Shown: piece after piece, positions 1-7,901 of the stretch
How the letters are laid out: each line of letters opens with the position of its first letter
Position numbering within the stretch: position 1 is the first letter of the stretch
Source: Alicyclobacillus sp. SP_1
GTDB lineage: Bacteria; Bacillota; Bacilli; Alicyclobacillales; Alicyclobacillaceae
DNA length: 64,000 nt
Assembly (NCBI RefSeq): GCF_024706985.1
Contig: NZ_JAMCCX010000008.1
Coordinates: forward strand, 1 to 64,000
Direction of reading: 5' to 3'
Position numbers and translations under genes: made by a program
The notes under the pieces: generated by a model
What the model was told of the DNA's origin: nothing
Database searches by the model: none
The model's input: only the letters and a program-made list of their open reading frames with translations

Positions 1-26
1 ACAACCGAATCCCGCCTCCAATCGTA

Positions 27-179
27 TCATGTTTTTCGGGCTACGTCCAGCGGAAATTTACTGCGTTGTAGTGTTAAATGGCTCATCGAAATTCCGGTTT
101 GTGCAGACAATTGAGAGAGCGTCCAATGATGCTCCTCACGCAAGCGTTTGGCCTTTTCTGCCAGACTCAATCCCATCAT
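27..179 (-). CDS. Very short XRE-type helix-turn-helix protein, possibly truncated
   Basis: A 50-codon reading frame whose residues 4-35 match the first half of an XRE/Cro helix-turn-helix (LAEKAKRLRE, then WTLSQLSAQTGISMSHL). The second half is shortened: the usual 'IERGK...PSLDVARKIA' stretch appears as LQRSKFPLDVARKT and a stop follows at once. It may therefore be a remnant or a minimal DNA-binding peptide. A GGAG sits directly against the first ATG, so the second ATG or a TTG at about position 170 could be the true start. It lies downstream of the acetyltransferase gene on the same strand, with a perfect palindrome between the two. Function beyond DNA binding is not known. Confidence 0.5.
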   Translation of the reverse strand: MMGLSLAEKAKRLREEHHWTLSQLSAQTGISMSHLTLQRSKFPLDVARKT

Positions 180-217
180 CTCCTGCAGACAACGTCCGTT
201 TCATGCCGTATCATGAG

Positions 218-235
218 TGTACACAAATGTGTACA
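218..235. promoter_or_regulatory. Perfect 18-bp palindrome, candidate operator
   Basis: TGTACACA and TGTGTACA are exact reverse complements separated by AA. The site is about 40 bases upstream of the short XRE reading frame on the minus strand and downstream of the acetyltransferase. A dyad of this size next to an XRE gene is typical of an autoregulatory operator. The DNA shows the dyad; binding is inferred. Confidence 0.5.
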
Positions 236-325
236 GATGGAGCAAGCTCCAATTGTCGCGGCATGCGAAAGCAGAGGGTATTGCTGTAGATGGGGTCTTA
301 CGGTGCGTGATTGTCGCGAGAGACA

Positions 326-958
326 CTACCGCCATGCCTGTTGAAATTGATGACGGTTGACGGTATACAGTGCGAAGCTTTCGCCTGTCTCGAATTGCCG
401 ACGACGCAGATAGCGCAGGAATAAATCCTCGGGAAAGCGGGGTGGGGAGGTGTGGTCTCGACGTTGTGCTTCGAGCAGACAACCGTGCTCAGGCAGTTTG
501 TCCCATGCCTTTCGAGCTTGTGTGTGATGGATTGGCACGAAGAACAGTGTTGCGTCAGCGGCCATGTCTTGAAATGCGATGCGGAGCAGACGGTGCTTGA
601 GCATTGGGTTCCACCCGTTGCCACGGGCCTCTGGCAGAAGATATGTGCCGCCTTCTATGCAGGCCATTGACCCATCCCGTGTATTTGGGGCGGGTGGCAT
701 TAAGTGTATGTGGGCTAAACCGAGCAGTTTACCGCCCGTGAATATCGCAAAGGCATCGGCGGTAGCGGCAGTTCTGTCGAACTCGAGACCAAGAAACCAC
801 TCACTGATGTGTTCAAGTGTCACCCATTGTTTCGGCCAAGTGGGGTCTTCACAGTAGGTTGTGTGCATCTGCAAAAGGAGCGAAAACGAGAGCGGGTAAA
901 ACTCCAGTGGGTTGTCCCGTAGAGTGGTGCTCACGCTGAATTTGTCGTTATGGTGCAT
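326..958 (-). CDS. GNAT family N-acetyltransferase, RimJ/RimL-like
   Basis: A protein of about 210 residues with the acetyl-CoA binding signature of the GNAT fold: a strand (EGGTYLLPEA) leads into RGNGWNPMLK and a helix, and a later ARKAWDKLPEHG element fits the last conserved motif of RimJ/RimL-type enzymes. These transfer acetyl from acetyl-CoA to an amine on a protein or small molecule in the cytoplasm; the acceptor cannot be told. The ATG at 958 is preferred because GGGG lies 6 bases upstream; an in-frame GTG at 970 would add four residues. It is alone on its strand apart from the short XRE frame downstream. Confidence 0.65.
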   Translation of the reverse strand: MHHNDKFSVSTTLRDNPLEFYPLSFSLLLQMHTTYCEDPTWPKQWVTLEHISEWFLGLEFDRTAATADAFAIFTGGKLLGLAHIHLMPPAPNTRDGSMACIEGGTYLLPEARGNGWNPMLKHRLLRIAFQDMAADATLFFVPIHHTQARKAWDKLPEHGCLLEAQRRDHTSPPRFPEDLFLRYLRRRQFETGESFALYTVNRHQFQQAWR

Positions 959-1086
959 GGAATTCCCCACTTTCCCGTATGGTTCTCGTGAACGGACGTG
1001 ACGAAGTTATTGTAGTGGATTTGCCACGGATGGTGCACATGAAGTCGCCGGAAACGGGTGCGGGCCAATGTACCGTCAAATATTTT

Positions 1087-1148
1087 TACAATTGAGCAAA
1101 AACAAGCGACATCGGGGCACCATGTCTGCTAATATTTATTCAATTGTA
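1087..1148. promoter_or_regulatory. Pair of CAATTG-centred inverted repeats upstream of XRE gene pair
   Basis: TACAATTGA (1087-1095) and TCAATTGTA (1140-1148) are exact reverse complements 44 bases apart, in an AT-rich stretch just upstream of the XRE gene starting at 1170. Two copies bracketing a likely promoter suggest a looped or cooperative operator. This is inference from position and symmetry. Confidence 0.35.
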
Positions 1149-1169
1149 GAATTTGATGGAGTGGTTGAA

Positions 1170-1376
1170 ATGTCCAATTTGGCAGAGAATGTGCGGAGGT
1201 ACCGGCAGGAGAGAGCATGGAGCGTTCGTCAGTTAGCAGCGAAAGCAGGCGTCAGTGTGTCTTATATTTATGCCATTGAATCAGGAGTGCGTGGAAGTAA
1301 CTTGGTGAAGTTAGCGAAAGTGGCGCAGGCCTTGGAAGTTTCGCTCAGCGCACTGTGGGACGAGGGTTCGTCATGA
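1170..1376 (+). CDS. Small XRE-type transcriptional regulator
   Basis: A 68-residue protein that is almost wholly one XRE helix-turn-helix: LAENVRRYRQERAWSVRQLA, recognition helix around VSVSYIYAIESG, then the LVKLAKVAQALEVSLSALW tail. A longer frame opens at 1068, but GGAG 8 bases before the ATG at 1170 and the start of homology at MSNLAENV support 1170. Its stop overlaps the ATG of the next gene by four bases (ATGA), so the two are probably translated together. It is likely a local repressor acting on the inverted repeats upstream. Confidence 0.75.
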   Translation: MSNLAENVRRYRQERAWSVRQLAAKAGVSVSYIYAIESGVRGSNLVKLAKVAQALEVSLSALWDEGSS

Positions 1377-2074
1377 GAAGAAAAGAGTTTTTGTCTGAAT
1401 TACAGCGCAGGCGCAAGGAGCGGGGGCTGACCCAGAGTGAGTTGGCAGACGGCATTGCCACGCAAAGTCTTGTATCTTTAATTGAAAAAGGGCGCATCAT
1501 TCCCACCGAAGAGATGGCAAATGCTTTTGCCGCCCGTCTGCATTGTCATGTGGATGAATTGTTTCCGAAGTTGCAAATTCATCACGATGATCAAGGCGCA
1601 GAACGGAGAGCGTGGAAATTGTTTGTAAGGTGGGAGCTGGGAATTAAAGATAGAGCGCTAGCAAAGGAAGTTCAGTCCATGGAGCAGTCTCCAGCAGCGC
1701 GGGTCTATTCCGACTATCTTTTCCTCAGGCAGGAAAATGCAGTACCGCATGCGAAACTTTATGAAATCGAGGATTCGATGGATGCATCGCGACTCGAACG
1801 GCAGCCGCAATGTTTGGTGTCCCTCGATGCCAATATCATTGTTCCGGCTAGTTTGCGGTTGTGGATTGTTGATGCTGCCAGTCGTGTCTACCTCTATGAG
1901 AGGCTGGAGCGCAAGACTGCGGCCGCTTGCTGGCGTCAACAGGAGGTTCAGTACCTTACCGTCCTGGAGGGTCTCCACGCCCAAGTCGAACTTCTTGGTC
2001 TTCTCAAGGAGACGCTGATAAACTCTTTACAAGGAGGAGAAACCTTTGTCAACGGAAGCGGAGATGGGCTATGA
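1373..2074 (+). CDS. XRE-type regulator with long unknown C-terminal domain
   Basis: About 233 residues. Residues 1-65 form an XRE helix-turn-helix (FLSELQRRRKERGLTQSELA, then SLVSLIEKGRIIPTEEMANAFA). The remaining ~165 residues are mostly helical, rich in Leu, Ala, Glu and Arg, and match nothing I can name; the layout resembles peptide- or ligand-sensing regulators with helical-repeat sensor domains, which is only an analogy. Translation starts at ATG overlapping the stop of the upstream small regulator. The 3' end overlaps the start of the next small gene by 29 bases. Together the three genes look like one regulatory unit. Confidence 0.7.
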   Translation: MRRKEFLSELQRRRKERGLTQSELADGIATQSLVSLIEKGRIIPTEEMANAFAARLHCHVDELFPKLQIHHDDQGAERRAWKLFVRWELGIKDRALAKEVQSMEQSPAARVYSDYLFLRQENAVPHAKLYEIEDSMDASRLERQPQCLVSLDANIIVPASLRLWIVDAASRVYLYERLERKTAAACWRQQEVQYLTVLEGLHAQVELLGLLKETLINSLQGGETFVNGSGDGL

Positions 2075-2228
2075 AGATGCGATTCGCCAAGTGACCAAAA
2101 GTCTACAGAGGCGTCGCAATGCCTTGATGGAAACTGCAGAAAAAGACCCAACGCGCGCCGCTTTCATCGCCGAGCGTGTGGAAGAGATTGACCATCTTCT
2201 TCAAATTGTTGAGTCGTTGCACCGGTGA
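2046..2228 (+). CDS. Small helical protein of unknown function
   Basis: A 60-residue, charged, helix-prone protein (AIRQVTKSLQRRRNALME, then AAFIAERVEEIDHLLQIVES). It is read from a TTG at 2046 with a textbook AAGGAGG eight bases upstream, and overlaps the end of the long XRE regulator gene. No transmembrane or secretion signal is visible. The strong ribosome binding site and overlap argue that it is a real third gene of this unit; its role is unknown, possibly a partner of the regulator. Confidence 0.5.
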   Translation: MSTEAEMGYEDAIRQVTKSLQRRRNALMETAEKDPTRAAFIAERVEEIDHLLQIVESLHR

Positions 2229-2431
2229 CTCATTCGACCGCGAAAGGATGCAGTGGACCGGTGAGGAATTTTCTCACATTCCGCCACGGATTCCATACTC
2301 AATGTGCTGGGCTTGTGATACGATGACGGTAGAACTGGTGCAGACATTCACAGGATACTTTCGGACGATTGGTACATGGTTCGCTGGGATGAATTAGGAC
2401 GTGCCATCTTTCCTTGAGGGATTGACGCAAA

Positions 2432-2728
2432 ATGGCTTTTGAAAAGTTGCAAGATATTCATGTGGACCGTTTGTTTCAGGCGATTCTCAAATTGGAGTCC
2501 GTGGAGGAGTGCTATCGCTTTTTTGATGATCTCTGTACAATTGGAGAAATCAAGTCTTTGGCGCAGCGCTTGGAAGTGGCACGCATGCTAGACAAGGGTT
2601 TTACGTATCATCAGATTGAAGAAGAGACTGGCGCGAGTACAGCCACTATCAGTCGCGTCAAGCGATGCCTTCATTACGGTTCCGATGGCTATATGGACAT
2701 GTTGAGAAAGTTAGCCGAAGAAGAGTGA
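2432..2728 (+). CDS. yerC: YerC/YecD family TrpR-like regulator
   Basis: A 98-residue protein matching the YerC/YecD branch of the TrpR fold: LFQAILKLESVEECYRFFDD, then LCTIGEIKSLAQRLEVARML and the helix-turn-helix YHQIEEETGASTATISRVKR. Family members are small cytoplasmic DNA-binding proteins found in nearly all Bacillota. The length agrees with the family. It is followed after 58 bases by a methyltransferase gene in the same direction. A weak GAGGG lies about 13 bases before the ATG. Confidence 0.9.
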   Translation: MAFEKLQDIHVDRLFQAILKLESVEECYRFFDDLCTIGEIKSLAQRLEVARMLDKGFTYHQIEEETGASTATISRVKRCLHYGSDGYMDMLRKLAEEE

Positions 2729-2786
2729 GAAACAGTCAACGAAAATATGACGTCCGCAGAGAGGCGGATGGTATGGGGATAGAGCG

Positions 2787-3467
2787 ATGATTGATAGATG
2801 GGGTCGTGAACGCATTGAATTCATTGCAGACCCAGTTGATTTTTTTGATGTTTTGGAACAGGCAGACTGGCACCGTGAATTACAGATGACATCGCTCCAT
2901 ATGGCGAGCCTGCGAGATGGAGATGAGGCACTCGATATTGGATGTGGCGCGGGATGGCTAGGGCTATATCTCGCTCATCGGTCAGACATCACCTATCTAG
3001 CAGACAAGTCCCCGCGCATGGTCGAACGGGCTCGTTACAACGCACAGACTTGCAAAATTGACAACGTGCGCTGTTTGGTCGCAGATGTGTTTGACCTTCC
3101 TTTTGTCGACAATAAATTTACAGCCATTTTTTGTGTGAATCTATTATTTACATTGCCGGAACCTGAAAAGGCGATCACCGAAATGATGCGCGTACTCAAA
3201 CCAGGAGGTCGCCTTATTCTCATCAACCCGTCGCAAAAGATGAATGCATGGACGGCGATGCAATACTGTCATGACCAGGGTATCACGAGACTGCAAAGAG
3301 ACACATTTGTCTCGTTAGGAGCTGCGGCAGCCCGTAGCAATCCCATGATGATTCGGGCCTTGGAGAATCCACAGGTGCAAGACGCGGAGATTCGTCAGCA
3401 CTTTATGCTGAGTGGGTTGATTAACTTTGTTCGCATTGTCAAGTTTGATCCGGAGGCTGTGGAGTGA
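2787..3467 (+). CDS. Class I SAM-dependent methyltransferase
   Basis: A 226-residue protein with the Rossmann methyltransferase motifs in order: ALDIGCGAGWLGLYLA (S-adenosylmethionine binding, residues ~50-65), a conserved acidic turn, FTAIFCVNLLFTLPEP (motif around residue 115) and MMRVLKPGGRLILINP. This is the Methyltransf_11/25 type. The substrate cannot be told; C-terminal residues 150-226 look like a substrate lid. GGGGAT precedes the ATG at good spacing. It follows yerC and may share its transcript. Confidence 0.8.
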   Translation: MIDRWGRERIEFIADPVDFFDVLEQADWHRELQMTSLHMASLRDGDEALDIGCGAGWLGLYLAHRSDITYLADKSPRMVERARYNAQTCKIDNVRCLVADVFDLPFVDNKFTAIFCVNLLFTLPEPEKAITEMMRVLKPGGRLILINPSQKMNAWTAMQYCHDQGITRLQRDTFVSLGAAAARSNPMMIRALENPQVQDAEIRQHFMLSGLINFVRIVKFDPEAVE

Positions 3468-3592
3468 TTCATGGACTCGGGTAAGCGGGCTGAGCGGTGT
3501 TATAAGGTCTGGCATTTTCAATGAGTCGAGCCTATTCGACAAATTTGAAGCGTTTCTTCATATTATGTGGTAAGCTATTCGGGTGGATTCAA

Positions 3593-3607
3593 CATTTTCT
3601 GAGATTT
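3593..3607 (+). promoter_or_regulatory. Candidate CodY box upstream of codY
   Basis: The bases CATTTTCTGAGATTT match 12 of 15 positions of the CodY consensus AATTTTCWGAAAATT, including the whole TTTTCTGA core, 108 bases before the codY start. Autoregulation of codY is plausible. The match was made by eye and needs footprinting or a genome-wide motif comparison. Confidence 0.4.
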
Positions 3608-3714
3608 TGAGGTATCCATGGACGGTTTACGGGGAGACGAGCTGTTGCAAGACATTTTTCTACAGTCGATTCCTTGTGGCGGTCAATCACTCACATTAAG
3701 GTAGGAGACGAAGA

Positions 3715-4497
3715 ATGAGCCTTCTGGATAAGGTGCAGGAACTGGGCAAGCTGTTGCGGTCGTCCAACGACCAAGTGGATTTTCACGAAGTCGCAGAGTT
3801 TTTGAGCAAGGTTATGGTGAGCAATGTGTACATTGTTGGCCGCAAAGGGAAAATATTGGGATACGGCGTGGCAGAGCATGCTCTGACCGAAGAATGGCTG
3901 GACATCATGACACGGGAGCAAAGGTTTCCCGGAGACTTCAATAAACATCTTCTGAGAATTGAGCAGACGATTGCCAACTTAGAAGACAAAGAGCCGTTTT
4001 ATGTCTTTTCCCCTGAAGAGAATGAAAGCTTTCGGTCGAAATATATCGCTGTTGCTCCAGTCAGTGGAGCGCGAGAGCGTCAAGGAACGCTCGTTTTCGC
4101 TCGAGCATCGCAACCGTTCAATGAAGATGATATGGTGCTTGCCGAATACAGCGCTTCCATTGTCGCTCTAGAAGTCGTGCATTCCCGTCAACAGCGAAAA
4201 GAGGAAGAAAGTCGTCAGAGAGCGCTCGCGCATTTGGCGGTGGAGTCTCTCTCGTTCTCGGAGTTGCAGGCTGCGAAATACTTGTTGGATGCGGTACGCG
4301 AGTCTTCGGATGGTATCGTCGTCAGCAGTCAGATTGCTGATGAGCATGGCGTGACCCGTTCGGTGATTGTCAACAGCATTCGCAAATTGGAAAGTGCAGG
4401 AACGATGGAAAGTCGTTCACTGGGAATGAAGGGGACTCATTTGCGGGTGCTGAATCCGTACGTGGAGGACGAGATTATCCGACAATTTGAGCGCTGA
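3715..4497 (+). CDS. codY: CodY, GTP- and branched-chain-amino-acid-responsive global regulator
   Basis: A 260-residue protein colinear with CodY: N-terminal GAF-type ligand domain (residues ~1-155, with SNVYIVGRKGKILGYGV and RQGTLVFARASQPFNEDD), a long linker helix, and the C-terminal winged helix with SQIADEHGVTRSVIVNSIRK and LESAGTMESRSLGMKGTHLR, nearly identical to the Bacillus DNA-binding helix. CodY represses nutrient-scavenging genes when isoleucine, leucine, valine and GTP are plentiful. GGAGACG precedes the ATG. The usual Bacillus neighbours (xerC, clpQ, clpY, flagellar genes) are absent; codY stands alone here. Confidence 0.95.
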   Translation: MSLLDKVQELGKLLRSSNDQVDFHEVAEFLSKVMVSNVYIVGRKGKILGYGVAEHALTEEWLDIMTREQRFPGDFNKHLLRIEQTIANLEDKEPFYVFSPEENESFRSKYIAVAPVSGARERQGTLVFARASQPFNEDDMVLAEYSASIVALEVVHSRQQRKEEESRQRALAHLAVESLSFSELQAAKYLLDAVRESSDGIVVSSQIADEHGVTRSVIVNSIRKLESAGTMESRSLGMKGTHLRVLNPYVEDEIIRQFER

Positions 4498-4609
4498 CAT
4501 CCAGTGCGCGCGAGAGAGCAAAAGGACGTGCTTTGAGGGCTTTGCAGGAGCGAGGAGCGCGTGTTCTGCTTTGTGCAGGGTGGGTAGTATAGGATTAAGA
4601 AAGCAAAGA

Positions 4610-4651
4610 TAAAAGGCAGGTCACCGCAGATATTGGCTGCGAGACCTGTCT
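4610..4651 (-). terminator. Rho-independent terminator of the M20 dipeptidase gene
   Basis: Read on the minus strand, GACAGGTCTCGCAGCC and its near complement GGTGACCTGCC form a long stem followed by TTTT. It lies about 90 bases past the stop of the dipeptidase gene, between convergent genes. A second possible stem (GGCGAGG/CCTCGCC) is at 4684-4711. Confidence 0.6.
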
Positions 4652-4738
4652 TATTCGGTGTTGCGGCGTGTGCGAAGACACCTTGAGGCGAGGCGCTTAC
4701 GAAAGGACCTCGCCTACATCGGCAGGCTCTAGACAAGA

Positions 4739-6112
4739 TTAGTCTGCCAATGCGTTAGGAAGACCGAGGTAATAGTGGCAGAGGGTTCGCATCCCCAAGC
4801 GGAAATTTTCGATTGAAAAGTGCTCATTCGGCGCATGAAAGTTTTCGTCGGGTAAGGCAAACCCCATCAGTACGACCGGAATGTGCAACAGGCGGTCAAA
4901 GACTTCCACGATTGGAATGGAGCCACCGCCTCGCGTGAAGCTTGCAGTCACGCCGTATGCTTGTTCATATGCTTTAGCCGCCAATTGAATGGCTGGATGA
5001 GTGAATGGCGTGACATATGGGTGCCCAGAGTCGTGACGTGTTATCGATATTTTCGCGCCAGTTGGTGCATGCTGCTTCACATGGTCCTCGAGGCGGCGGA
5101 GTATGTCTTCCGGATTTTGATTGGGTACCAGTCGGCAGGTGATTTTTGCGTGAGCTTCCCGAGGAATAACCGTCTTGGTCCCTTCACCTTGAAACCCACC
5201 ATAGATACCGTTGATTTCTAATGTGGGGCGGACCCACAGTCGTTCCAAAGTACTGTATCCAGGTTCGCCGTGCAGTGCGGACAATCCGAGTGCGTTGCGA
5301 TAGGTTTCATCATTGTGGTCTAGGGCGTGAAACTCCGCGCGTTCTTCCGGTGATACGTCAGCCACTTGGTCATAAAATCCATCCACAAGAACGCGCCCGT
5401 CGGTGTCATGCAGGGTACCGAGCAACTCGACAAGAGCATGTACCGCATTGGGCACAGCACCGCCAAACAGTCCACTGTGTAAATCGCTGTTCGCTGTGGT
5501 CACGTCGATTTGTACTGCTGCTAAGCCGCGCAGGCCATAACAGATGGTGGGCTGGTTTGGCCCGAGCATCCCGGTGTCCGAGATGAGCAAAACATCCGCC
5601 GCAAAGCGTTCGGCGTTTTGCTCAAGAAATTCAGGCAGATGCGCACTGCCTATTTCCTCTTCACCTTCGATGCAAAATTTGATGTTGACCGGTAGGCTAC
5701 CGTCGGTCACGAGCAGCGCTTGTAGAGCTTTCAGGTGCATGAAGACTTGGCCTTTGTCGTCGCTTGCTCCGCGGGCATAGATTTTACCGTCGCGGATGGT
5801 CGGTTCGAACGGCGGAGTCGTCCAGAGCTCGAGCGGATCGACTGGCTGTACGTCATAATGGCCGTAGACTAAGACAGTCGGCTTGCCGACCGCGCCCATC
5901 CACTCTGCGTAAACGACTGGGTTGCCACGCGTTGGCAGCAATTCGGCGCGGGAAAATCCGAGTTGCTCGAGCTGAGTGCGCAGGTACTCAGCCGTCTGCA
6001 GGATATCGGCTTTGTGTCCGGACAGAGCTGAAATGCTCGGAAAGCGCAATAGTTCAAACAGTTCTGCGAGGTGTTCTGCCTCGTGAGTTTGTAGATACTC
6101 TTCATAGTTCAT
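4739..6112 (-). CDS. M20 family dipeptidase (Xaa-His/carnosinase-like)
   Basis: A 457-residue metallopeptidase. The first zinc ligand site is VYGHYDVQPVDP, the second YARGASDDKGQVFMHLKA, and the catalytic glutamates are in CIEGEEEIGSAH; a dimerisation domain with H-rich DLHSGLFGGAVPN follows. This is the layout of the M20 dipeptidases that cleave a range of dipeptides in the cytoplasm. The start at 6112 is chosen because AAGGAGG stands nine bases upstream; an in-frame start 36 bases earlier lacks a site. It is divergent from the serine acetyltransferase gene and convergent with codY. Confidence 0.9.
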   Translation of the reverse strand: MNYEEYLQTHEAEHLAELFELLRFPSISALSGHKADILQTAEYLRTQLEQLGFSRAELLPTRGNPVVYAEWMGAVGKPTVLVYGHYDVQPVDPLELWTTPPFEPTIRDGKIYARGASDDKGQVFMHLKALQALLVTDGSLPVNIKFCIEGEEEIGSAHLPEFLEQNAERFAADVLLISDTGMLGPNQPTICYGLRGLAAVQIDVTTANSDLHSGLFGGAVPNAVHALVELLGTLHDTDGRVLVDGFYDQVADVSPEERAEFHALDHNDETYRNALGLSALHGEPGYSTLERLWVRPTLEINGIYGGFQGEGTKTVIPREAHAKITCRLVPNQNPEDILRRLEDHVKQHAPTGAKISITRHDSGHPYVTPFTHPAIQLAAKAYEQAYGVTASFTRGGGSIPIVEVFDRLLHIPVVLMGFALPDENFHAPNEHFSIENFRLGMRTLCHYYLGLPNALAD

Positions 6113-6267
6113 CGGATAATGCCTCCTTTTCAGTTCCCATCGGTCCATTCTTTTGTCAGGATGCGGGGCACTCTGTATACTGGAGTTGAGGCTTCTGCGA
6201 TGGTCTGTGCGGACAAATCAAGGCGCCCCATTGGACTCTACACCTGCACGAAGAAGAGTGTCAAATT

Positions 6268-7164
6268 ATGCTGGGAGTGAATTTTGTGCGCAACATGGAC
6301 CGCATTGCACAAGAATTGACCAGTCACAGCATGCGCGTCTTTCAAGGATGCGCGTGCCATCCCGAGCCAGAGGCTATCAATCGCATGGTAAAAGCCCTGC
6401 GCAGTGCGCTCTTGCCAAATTATTTTCCACACCATGCCGGAACGGCGATGGGCGAGGTGAAGCCTGCGTTAGAGGAACTGTTTGTCTTACTGTCGGGCCA
6501 AATTCATCGCGCCTTGTACCGACAGTGTTATGACAAGGAAGGTTCAGAAGAGACGCGCCGCGCCGCAGAGGAGAAGGCGGCCACCGTCATCGAGCAGATG
6601 CCACTTCTTCAAGAGATGTTGTATGAAGATGTGGTGGAGACCCATCATGGAGATCCCGCTGCGTCCGGCTACGACGAGATCATCCTGACTTACCCTGGCT
6701 TACTTGCGTTGACTATTTACCGCACCGCGCATGTTATGGTCGGACTCGATATTCCACTTTTGCCGCGCATGATGACGGAGTACGGGCATCGACTGACAGG
6801 GGTCGACCTCCATCCAGGTGCCAAAATTGGCCGTAGCATCATGATTGACCACGGCACCGGTATTGTTGTAGGCGAGACGGCCGTGGTGGGGAGTCACGTT
6901 AAAATTTATCAAGGGGTCACTCTTGGCGCGCTCTATTTCCCGCGTGACGAAGTCGGTGCGATGGACCGCCAGACCAAGCGCCATCCGACTGTGGAGGATT
7001 ACGCCGTGCTTTACGCCAATGCTACCGTGCTCGGCGGCGAGACAGTCATCGGGCATCACAGCGTCATTGGCAGCAACGCTTGGGTAACCGCGTCTGTCGA
7101 GCCGTATTCTAAAGTTCTCTACCAGGGAGAGCCTGTGGTCATACCGCGGAAAAGCCGAGTCTGA
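6268..7164 (+). CDS. Serine O-acetyltransferase, EpsC-like
   Basis: About 298 residues. The N-terminal ~150 residues are helical, as in the longer serine acetyltransferases, and the C-terminal part is a left-handed beta-helix of hexapeptide repeats with the catalytic stretch IMIDHGTGIVVGETAVVG and KIYQGVTLGALYFPR. It would transfer acetyl from acetyl-CoA to serine, giving O-acetylserine for cysteine synthase (a cysK is at 31.2 kb). The start is uncertain: ATG at 6268 has only a GAAGAG upstream, while a GTG at 6286 has GGGAG at 8 bases. It is unlinked to other cysteine genes. Confidence 0.85.
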   Translation: MLGVNFVRNMDRIAQELTSHSMRVFQGCACHPEPEAINRMVKALRSALLPNYFPHHAGTAMGEVKPALEELFVLLSGQIHRALYRQCYDKEGSEETRRAAEEKAATVIEQMPLLQEMLYEDVVETHHGDPAASGYDEIILTYPGLLALTIYRTAHVMVGLDIPLLPRMMTEYGHRLTGVDLHPGAKIGRSIMIDHGTGIVVGETAVVGSHVKIYQGVTLGALYFPRDEVGAMDRQTKRHPTVEDYAVLYANATVLGGETVIGHHSVIGSNAWVTASVEPYSKVLYQGEPVVIPRKSRV

Positions 7165-7259
7165 CGCGTGTGGATGGCTCAAAGCACCGCATCGGAAACC
7201 TCATGAGAACAAGATTTCAGCGCGTGTTCCACACCGTCGACCGGAAAGGTTGACACATT

Positions 7260-7277
7260 GGACAAAGTTTTTTGTCC
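7260..7277. repeat. Inverted repeat, possible terminator or operator
   Basis: GGACAAA and TTTGTCC form a perfect seven-base stem around GTTT, about 95 bases after the serine acetyltransferase stop. A TTGACA lies just upstream at 7250, but no matching -10 follows. It could end the upstream transcript; the rest of 7165-7517 shows nothing I can identify. Confidence 0.25.
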
Positions 7278-7517
7278 CAAGGCGGCTGTACCCTTTGATT
7301 TTTCTCTACTAAGTGTGGTACTTTACCAGTAACCCTTTACCTCTATTTTGGCCCACCCATCCGGTGAGCCACTTTTTTGTCAGCAAGTGTCGTTTTTTGC
7401 GAATCTTGTTTCTGTCTCATGAGACGAGGAAGGCGGACAGAGCGCATGGGTAGAAGGCGAAAGTAGCGCTCTCTTCTACTTGGGCAGCATGCATCTTGCA
7501 GAGCATGCGTTGGCCTC

Positions 7518-7546
7518 TTGTGATACAAGGAAATCGAGCGTATACT
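7518..7546 (+). promoter_or_regulatory. Sigma-A type promoter of the riboflavin operon
   Basis: TTGTGA and TATACT are separated by exactly 17 bases. The predicted start of transcription, near 7553, lies about 26 bases before the first base pair of the FMN riboswitch. Confidence 0.7.
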
Positions 7547-7578
7547 TGTCACTGTAAGGATGCTTACAATTGAATAGT

Positions 7579-7801
7579 TCCTTCGGGGCAGGGTGAGGTG
7601 CGTCAGCAGTCCGCGCATGGGCGGCAAGAACGCAGAGTGTGTGCTGGGTGTAGACAAACCAATTCCCGATCGGTGGTGACAGATGCAGACGCTGCAACTG
7701 GAGTCCACGAGTCGGAAGTTCGTGTCGGCGATGGCTGGACGGACTGAGACATGAACTGGTGAAATTCCAGTACCGACGGTATAGTCCGGATGAAAGAAGG
7801 A
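7579..7801 (+). promoter_or_regulatory. FMN riboswitch (RFN element)
   Basis: The conserved RFN blocks appear in order: CTTCGGGGCAGGGTG, then ATTCCCGATCGGTGGTGACAG, AGTCCACGAGTC, CTGGTGAAATTCCAGTACCG and ACGGTATAGTCCGGATGAAAG, closed by GAAGG (7796-7800) that pairs with CCTTC (7580-7584). It senses flavin mononucleotide and switches the riboflavin operon off. The arm between GGGTG and ATTCCC carries about 65 bases, longer than in most RFN elements. It is followed by a terminator-like hairpin. Confidence 0.95.
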
Positions 7802-7844
7802 GTCAGGTGCAGCCATTCGCTGTGCCTAAGGTGTCATGTCTGAC

Positions 7845-7879
7845 AAAAGCCCCCTAGGATTGCCTATGCGGGTTTTTTT
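7845..7879 (+). terminator. Riboswitch-controlled terminator
   Basis: A short hairpin (TAGG/CCTA inside CCC/GGG) is followed by seven T. It stands 45 bases past the RFN element, the expected place for FMN-dependent premature termination. Confidence 0.65.
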
Positions 7880-7901
7880 GTGTGGATTTTCGATGGCCTC
7901 A

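Noticed and set aside
29-344. Plus-strand frames of 86-88 codons at the window start
   Set aside because: They are antisense to the short helix-turn-helix frame, lack ribosome binding sites and show no domain.
2267-2281. CodY-box-like AATTTTCTCACATTC upstream of yerC
   Set aside because: Only about 11 of 15 positions match, and the central CWG is broken.
2176-2397. A 73-codon frame after the small helical protein gene
   Set aside because: It overlaps the end of that gene in another frame, has no ribosome binding site and encodes an irregular, Cys/Trp-containing sequence without domain pattern.
7250-7255. TTGACA as a promoter -35 for the rib operon
   Set aside because: No -10 lies at 16-18 bases; the TTGTGA/TATACT pair at 7518-7546 has ideal spacing and position.
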